In this document: piece after piece, positions 1 through 8,300 of the stretch | Layout of the letters: every line of letters starts with the position of its first letter | How positions within the stretch are numbered: position 1 is the first letter of the stretch | DNA from: an uncultured Bacteroidales bacterium | GTDB taxonomy: Bacteria; Bacteroidota; Bacteroidia; Bacteroidales; Paludibacteraceae | Direction of reading: 5' to 3' | DNA length: 11,032 nt | Assembly: GCA_937892015.1 (NCBI GenBank) | Contig: CALAUY010000104.1 | Location: forward strand, 1 to 11,032 | Notes under the pieces: generated by a model | Told to the model about the DNA's origin: nothing | Database searches by the model: none | What the model saw: the letters and a program-made list of their open reading frames with translations, nothing else | Position numbers and translations under genes: made by a program

Positions 1-1
1 A

Positions 2-2305
2 ATGGGCGGTTTTCCTGCCGGTAAGTATGCATCGCCCGGTCTGACAGAACGACAGGCATTGATGTCGAACGTAGTGAACATACCGAAAGCATTAACCGCA
101 CAAGATTATAACCCCGAAGACTACGAAACGATTCTGCAAGTGTCGGATGTTAATCCAAAAACAGATAATACCACCTTCAATACGGATGCTGTCAAGTTCT
201 GGGACGATGATTACTCAATGACGGAAGATAATGTGACCACTTCTTTTGAATATAAAAGTCATAATATAATACGGCATTTCAAGTCATATACAGAAACAGA
301 AATTGATATGACGGATGCCTATATGTATTTCCCTGAATTTACGGATGATGATGGTTCAAATCTTAAAACATCTGACATCACAATATCAGGGGTTCGTTAT
401 ATTACTTTTGGTGAAGAAACTGAATTTAAGGACAATTGGCATCTCTCATATCCTACACCTAACAGAGTAAAAGTAGATTCATGGGGATATGCAAAAGGGA
501 AGAAAGGGAATGACCAACTTTCTGTTTACAATGAAAATGAAACAAACTTCAAATCTTCAACGCCTTTAGAGATAAATGTACTGCCTCGGTTCTTTATACG
601 CGATGGTACATTGACAGGTACCACGTTAAGTTATACCATGAAGAATGTGACGGCCGGAAATTATCAATTGACTATAGATTTAGGTGGCGGTTATAGAAAT
701 AATTGGGATGCCACATCAGATACAAATATCAAGTTATCTGTTACAGATGCCTCCGGCGTTGAAACAGTATTCACCAATTCGCTTGTTTCAACCGGGGGTA
801 GAAATCGTGCCCGAAGGTTCATACGGAATATTGAACAGCCACAAGATGGAACTTTAACCATCACCATTACTGTAGGCAATGGCACACTTAGTGATGTGCA
901 AGATGGAGACACTAAAGCTGACAATCGTCGGGAGTTTTGGCTTACTCAGCCCAAGATTGTGCGTGTTGTTGAGGGCACTCAATATGTTGAAGATGCCGAT
1001 AATCGTGAAAACACATTTACTGAGCGTGATATGAGTGAAGAATCCACCGAAGAATCATATACAGAAACTATTCATATTTACGAACAGGTTACCCACCGCA
1101 CCACGCTCCGTAAGCGTGTGTTAACCATGCCCGATGTATGCGTGCCCACGTATGGTGCGGGAAGTGTAGGTGATCCCCTTGAAAGTAATAGTCAACAAAA
1201 CGGAATGTTTGGGGATAGTCTTTGTCATGCAGAACGGACGGCAGGGAATACGGTAAATGACAAGCGAACATCAAGACCCAATGATAAAATAATATCTAAT
1301 GACCCACATTACATATGCTATACCAATGTGTTTTGGGATGGATTCACCATTCGTCATGGTTTTATTGCTGATGAAGGCATGGTACATGGTGGTGGAGCTG
1401 GTGTGAATATGTATGAAGGAGGACATCTGCAAAACTGCATCGTTATCAATAATATGGCATCCTGTGGTCGTGTGAAGGGTGGTGGTATTTTCTGCGATGG
1501 GGCGACATCTACCATTGAAGGTTGTTTCGTACTTAAAAACACATCAACTCGTGGAACCACGTCAAATTCAGTACAGATTTTTGCCGGTGGTATGTTCTTG
1601 TACGAGGGAACGTGCTTCAACTCGCTCTTTGCAAAAAACTACTCGTTTGGTTCTGCCGGCGGAGTAGGTTTTTGCGTGGGACGTTTCTACAACAATACCA
1701 TTGCCTACAACATCTGTAATTTGACAGAAGATAATGCAAAGTCAGGCGGTGCTATCTCGCTTGCCGTCAACTCCAATCCGAACCTCTTTATTGCCAACAC
1801 CATTATCTATGGTAATAATGGTATCGCTATCCGTGACCGTAATACGGGTGTTGATAAAATAAATCCGTATATTAATTGCTATATACAATCAGCAGTCGCA
1901 CAACCCAATGAGGCCACAAACAAGAATGTAACCAATTGGACCGAATCGGATAAAACTAATTACGGCATTGGTAATGTGTTCCTGAATGGTGTATCACCAT
2001 CTGCCGACAATTCGCCATTTGCGGCGGACTTTGATGAGAATGGGGTTTTCCAAGAAGGCCGTGCAGCTACTCAGAATGATTTCCGACTTAGAAACGACCT
2101 GTCTGATTGTATCAACAAGGGAACGGAAAACTTTGCTTCAAATCTTTACGATGCGCTTTCTCATAAGGGGAAAGACGATGCTACTATAAGGAAAAATTTT
2201 ATCTACCAGAGTGTATCCGCCGCCTCTCTCCCCACCAGCGATGTTGTTTTTGCGGATAGGGTGCAGGACTGCCAGATAGATATAGGCGCCTATGAGTACG
2301 ACGAG
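2..2305 (+). other. Module 1 (5' truncated): beta-helix with an inserted beta-sandwich
   Basis: Residues 1-768. The module begins inside the G-G-F turn and ends on IDIGAYEY (759-766). The beta-helix proper seems to resume at TTLRKRVLTMPDVC (367-380) and FWDGFTIRHG (444-453). Glycine-rich rungs follow, with GGG at the turns and NC at residues 478-479. This module has about 13 cysteines, many at rung positions, more than any other module. The stretch between the first turn and residue 367 is much longer than in modules 2, 4 and 5. Module boundaries are drawn by eye from the shared motifs. Confidence 0.7.
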
Positions 2306-5300
2306 ACGACCAACATCAGTCCGGACTACGAGTTGATTGCGTTTGACCCCGAGAAGCCCGACGAGAGAGAACTCTGTGCGGTCTATTACGTCTCTGACGA
2401 GGGAGAAGGTCTGGCCACGGCCGACTCGCCGGAAAACGCGGCCTGCCCCGAAAAACTACAGAAAGTGTTAGATGCCGCCGGTCGTTACGCCGCCGACCTC
2501 TATGCGTATAAGAATGCCGAAGAAGCCGACAAGGCCTCTTATGAGGCAACGTACTCTATCGGCGTGACGTTCCGTTCGGACGTACGTGTTCAGCCTAAAT
2601 ACGAGACCATCGGTTACGCCGGCTCTACTTTCTCGGTGACGCAGAGCCGAGTGGCCGACGACGATGCCTTGCCGCTCGATTCAGTCAAGCATGTCGTCGT
2701 GAAGCTGGAAGAGGGTGACTACTATCCCACCCGCAGTACGAACAACAACATGGCACTGGGCAAGACCGAAGAGGTGTTGCCCACACGTGCCCTCACTATC
2801 CCCCACGGCGTGGAGGTATGGGGCGGATACGTGCATAGTACCGATCATGCTTTTTACGAGACCTATCGTGACCCGCTCAACCACAAGACCACCCTCTCGG
2901 GCCACGTCTCTAACTACGGAACGGAAGATGCGGGCATGGCTTACCATGTGGTGACGTTCACCAACGACCTTTTTGCTACCGACAACGCAATCCTTGTGAC
3001 CGATGGACTGAAAAATATCCCCGAGCGCGCTGTTCTCGATGGTGTCGCCATCGAGAACGGGTACGCCAACGGCACGGACGAGTCGGACCAAAGCGGTGCC
3101 GCTGCCGTGGTGCCGTACTACGGACATATCCGCAACTGTATCGTCCAGAACAACGAGGCCATACTCTATGGCGGTGGACTGTACCTCGATTCGGCTGCAC
3201 TGGTCAGCGGTAGCGTCATGCTCAACAACACCGCACAGATGGGCGGGGCGGTCTATATCAAAGAGCCCACATTGCGTAGTTCCACCGACGATGCCGAGAG
3301 ACAGGCAGCGTTTGCCCGTATCTACAACACCACCATCGTGCGCAACACGGCCTCTGTGCGCGGTGGAGGCATATGGTACGGGAGCAATCTGCGCGCCAAA
3401 GGTGTGGTACTGTGGCAGAACACGTCGTCGGACATGAACAACGTGGCAGGCGTGTTCGATACGGGCGAACAGATGTCGGAGGACAACTACCCGTTTGCCT
3501 ATTCGGCCGTTCAGGCACGACGTTTGCCGGGCGTGAACAACATCGAACTCCAGCCCGAGAACGAGAAAGATACGCGGTGGACCACCAATAGCGTTGACGA
3601 CATGCGTTGGCGTGGCGACCAACCCACCTACAGCGAGCAGACCAACGCCAACGCGTACTATTACCTCGACAAACTGTCGGCCCTTGTGCGCTCGGGCATG
3701 CCGTACGTCGATTATCAACGACTGCGCAAGACCTATCCGTCGCTCGAACTGCGCGACATGGCCGGCGTGGCACGTATGGTAGAGAACTACGATTCAGAAG
3801 ACATCTCTACCACCGTCCGATACCTCAAGCACATGACGCTCATTCCGCAGAGGAAAAACAACAGTTTCCTTGAGATGGGTGCACGTGCGCTCAACGACGA
3901 GATGATACCGTCTATCAGCCGACCCTTCACCCGACTGTTTGTCGCCAACCCGCAGTACGTCAACCACGAGCGAGCCTCTGCACTGCTGGCTTGCGGTGAC
4001 CCCCTCTACAGCCAACAGGGCTCGTCGATGGCCAACCCGTTCCAGAAATTCTCTGATGCCATCGATTACGTCATTGCGCTCAGAAGTGATGCTGCACTCA
4101 AGGAGATATACCGCGACACGCGCTTCGAGATTTTCATCGCCGGCGGTACGTATTACCCCACCCACAACGCACGTGGTGAAGAGGGACACGCCCGCTCATC
4201 GACGTTCATCATCCCCGAGGGTGTAAGTATCATCGGTGGACTCGACCCCGATGTCTATTATTGCCAGGCAGGCTATGACTTCGATTTCCTCCAGCCCATG
4301 GCAGAAGCTCATATACTGAACTCCGGCACGGGCAGTGCAACCAACGAACGTAGTACTATCTATAATAGTGATGGTGGAGTGATTTCCCTTGATGGCATCA
4401 CGCTTACAGGCGCTGTTACTGCTGATATTTGGAATGCCCGCCCGAGGTTAGACCTCAACGGCAACAATATCTACGAACCGTGGGAGTTTAAGTTCGCAAC
4501 CACTTTCTCCGGCAACACCCCCCGTGGTACGGAGAACGAAGACAATGTCTATCACGTCTTCACCTGTTATGCCGACTCCACCCATCTTGGCGCATTGCCA
4601 AAACGGTACGGCACGTATTCTTCTTCAGGAATAGATGACCAGCCTCATATTAAGTTCACCAATCCACTGGATATTCACTCCGATGACACAGAGAGCTCTT
4701 ACTCCGAGCTACACCGAATGATTATCATCAATGGCGTGGATATCACCGACGGATATGCCCGTGAGTACGAACCCGCTGCTATCAAGAACGTGACCAACTA
4801 CTATCGTGGTGGGGCCATTCTCGTGGACGGCAGTTGGGAGCATGGCGAACTTGACAGCGGCAAAACGTATGACACCGACGGAGAAGTAACGAACATTGGC
4901 GGCTATACCGGTGACCCTGATGCCAAAGGATTGCGCGATATACCAATGATTATCGTTGCTTCCCAGTTCGACGACAACACGGCCGTACAGGGCGGGGCCA
5001 TCTTCACTAACGGCACGCTCAACCTCTTCAGCTGCAATTTCGGCCAGAACAGTACGGTAGGTGGAGATAGTAATGAAGATGGGCGCAGTCATATCCACTA
5101 CAGTGGCGGTGGAGCCGTGGCTGTCAATGGTGTACTCCGTATGACAAACACCATCATGGCCAACAACGAGGCATCGTTGGGAAAGTGGAGTGAGTGTATG
5201 CCAACTACTGCCGCGGGATATAGTCAGCAAGCTTTCGGTGGCGCCATCTGGGGCGGGAAGAACTCGGAAGTGCGTATCACCAACTGCGACCTTGTGATGA

Positions 5301-8300
5301 ACAAAGCGGTCAGTTATCCCGCTGTTTTTGTCAATCACGGCATCGATGACCATAAATTTGCCGCCAATACTATCTTCTGGGGCAATAGAGCATCCGGCAT
5401 ACAAGACTCTACAGACGTGTGGACAGACGGCTGGCATGAACTTAAACCGGCAAACCTTGAGAACATTCAATCGGGAGAGTGGGATATCAACCGCGATGCG
5501 TATTCGTTCCGCTCACAAGTGGAGAAACAAGACGAGCTGGCACTGATATATAGCAGAGACTCCATTCGAGCACTTTCCGGCGGCGAAACTACTTGGGAAG
5601 AATTCGAAAGCGGTAGATGTCATTCTTCGAAAGATGGTTCAGTAAAAAAAGACTCTGCTCGTCTGGCGCAACTGCAAGACCACCAAGTGATGTACTTCTG
5701 TGCTTATAGTCCCACTTTCGGACCGGAGTACGTGGTAAGTTCGGATTCGGTATATGTACCCTCTTTGGAACGATTATATGTAACCGCCAATAAAAAATAC
5801 GACCCTCACGAAGTGCCGTTCTTGGGAGAGACACTCAAAGAAGATTTCAGCGACCCTCAATACCAAAGTTATTTCTCCATCTTTGGCGGAAACAACAACA
5901 TCGAGATTACTTTTGAGAACGAGGGCATCAATGGACCCAATTTCATATTGCCGTCCTCTAAAGCCGGTAAGGACGGCTATAACCCCTCTGCCAACTGGAT
6001 GCCGTCACGTATCAATAACCTTATCGACAATGGTTGGTCGTATCTGACGCTCAAAGAGACTGACGGAAGCATCTCCTTTAAGAAAGTGGGCGATCTGGCA
6101 CCCGAAAATACCATGCCCGACAATAGCGTCTCCGGCGGACCGTACAATTTCTATGTCTACATGCTCAAAGCCCAATATAACCTCACCTTCATGCCGATGG
6201 GTAATGAGTTCTATATGAAGTACAGCAGTTCAAGTATGGGCAACACGGCATCAGAAGATATGTTGCGTATATCCTCCAACCCGATTATTTACAACTCTAC
6301 GGGTGAAGAGAAAACGTATATCGATATCGGCGTGTATGAATATCAGCACCGCGTACTACAGATTAACCAGTTCAGCGAGATTGACGTCTTGTGGGTGAGC
6401 GAAACAGAAGATATCGAGAAGGGTAACGATGGCTTCTCGTGGGAGACGCCTACATCAAACCTGCAAGCCGCCATCGAGACGCTGCTCCGCAGTCGCAACG
6501 GGCATGCCAAACAAATCAACATCATCGGTGGAGAATACAAACCGACGGCATCGTTGGGCGACGGGGCCGACCTCTCGCAGAGTTTCACCATCCAGACCCG
6601 CTTGCAGAACAACGGTGCCATGACACCGATAGAATCCGATGCTACCATGGCGTACGGAGTCAAGAGCCTCACTTTCCGCGGCGGGTACGACCCCAAAATA
6701 CCCGATGAGGCGGGCTTCAATCCCGAGAAGAACCCCGTCATCTTCTCTATGGCCAAACGTACATCTACAGCGGACGACCAACTCAACCATATCGTGAACA
6801 TCATCGATGCAGGGCAATATACAACAAGCGTCATTTCTAAAGGTGATGTGTACGAGGTTAAGTCCAACCCTTCGACCAAAGTGATTCCTATTACGTTTGA
6901 GGGCATCACGTTCGAGAACGACCTGGCCGGTGCAGTCAATGACGGTACGAACCCGGGCGGTGCGGCCATCTACTACCATGAGCAAACGAAATCGGAAGAA
7001 ACGCTCCTTGACCCCGTTGGAGGCGATACGTGCAAGCTGACTATCCGCAATTGTATCTTCAAGTATAACGGACAAGAGGTGGACAACCCATCGTCGGCCG
7101 TGTATATCGGTGCCGGAGGAGGACGGTCGTTCGTCGTGAACAGCCTCTTCCACCACAATGCCGGCAAACCCATCGTGGCACCCAACACTACGCTGCTCAA
7201 CTGCACGTTTGCCAACAACAACGGATTCCTTACGCTGACAGAGACCACAGAAAATGAGAGGGTTTACCACTCTTCCATGCATAACAGTATCATCTGGAGG
7301 GATGCGTATAACGGCACATACCCGTGGAGTATCACGGATGCGTTGGGCACCGAACTGACGCTTGGTTCATCCGACTCGCTGACCTATAATGCCTATACGA
7401 AGGCCGATACTGAACCAACGGCCGGTGCAACCAATAACCCCGATGCCAAGCAAAATCTCTTAATCAGCAAGACGAATAGTGACGTGATTCTCGGTCCTAA
7501 CTTCGTGGACCCCGACGACGGCGACTATCATCTCTACCCCAACAAAACGGTCATGAACACGGGCGATAATGGCACGTACGCACGCCTCGTTTGGCCGAAT
7601 TACTACGGAACGACCCATGCAGATACTATTGCCTATACATCGCTCATGATGAATAGTCATACTGATCAATCAACGTACGAAACGCTCTCTACCAAGATAC
7701 GCGTCGGAACGAAAGATTCCACCATCACCTATCAGGCTATCAAGGCGAACAAAGATTTCGATCTGGGCGGCAAACGACGTCTGCAGAGTACGTCCATCGA
7801 CCGCGGGGCATACGAGTGCTCAAGTGCCGGACAACGTATCATCTACGTCAATCCGAACAACAGTGCCGCCACGGGTGACGAAACGGGGATGGACTGGGAG
7901 CACGCGTACGGACCCGACAAACTGCAACTGGCCATCGATGCCGCTTCTATCTACAGTACCAACGAGGGCACGGAGAAGGCGTATATCTTTGTGAAAGGTA
8001 CTGAGGCTGACCAAGGGTCGGTCACGTTGCGCGACGGAGTGGATGTGTATGGAGGACTGGCGAGCGGATATAGGTGGCAAGCCATCCCTAAGAACCCCGA
8101 GTCCGAGTTGTGGGAATATACCGATGCGGAGGTACAGGCGTTCGTCAACCGCGTCCGAGCCGACCGAGTGGGTATAGCGTCCGAGAACGGTACGCCCACA
8201 CGTATCAGTGGCGTGAAGACCGTGGAGGTGATGAAGTACGGCAAGGGCGCTGTACTCGATGGGTTCGAGATAATCAACGGTGCACGAGCCGACAGCGTGG

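Noticed and set aside
3611..3619. RGD tripeptide (residues 1204-1206) as an integrin-binding motif
   Set aside because: A single tripeptide in a protein this long is expected by chance, and nothing around it suggests a displayed adhesion loop.
2681..3718. Long antisense open frame (345 codons) opposite module 2
   Set aside because: It lies wholly inside the real gene, where codon bias suppresses stops on the other strand. The translation shows no domain, signal or family pattern. The overlapping sense frame has clear repeat motifs.
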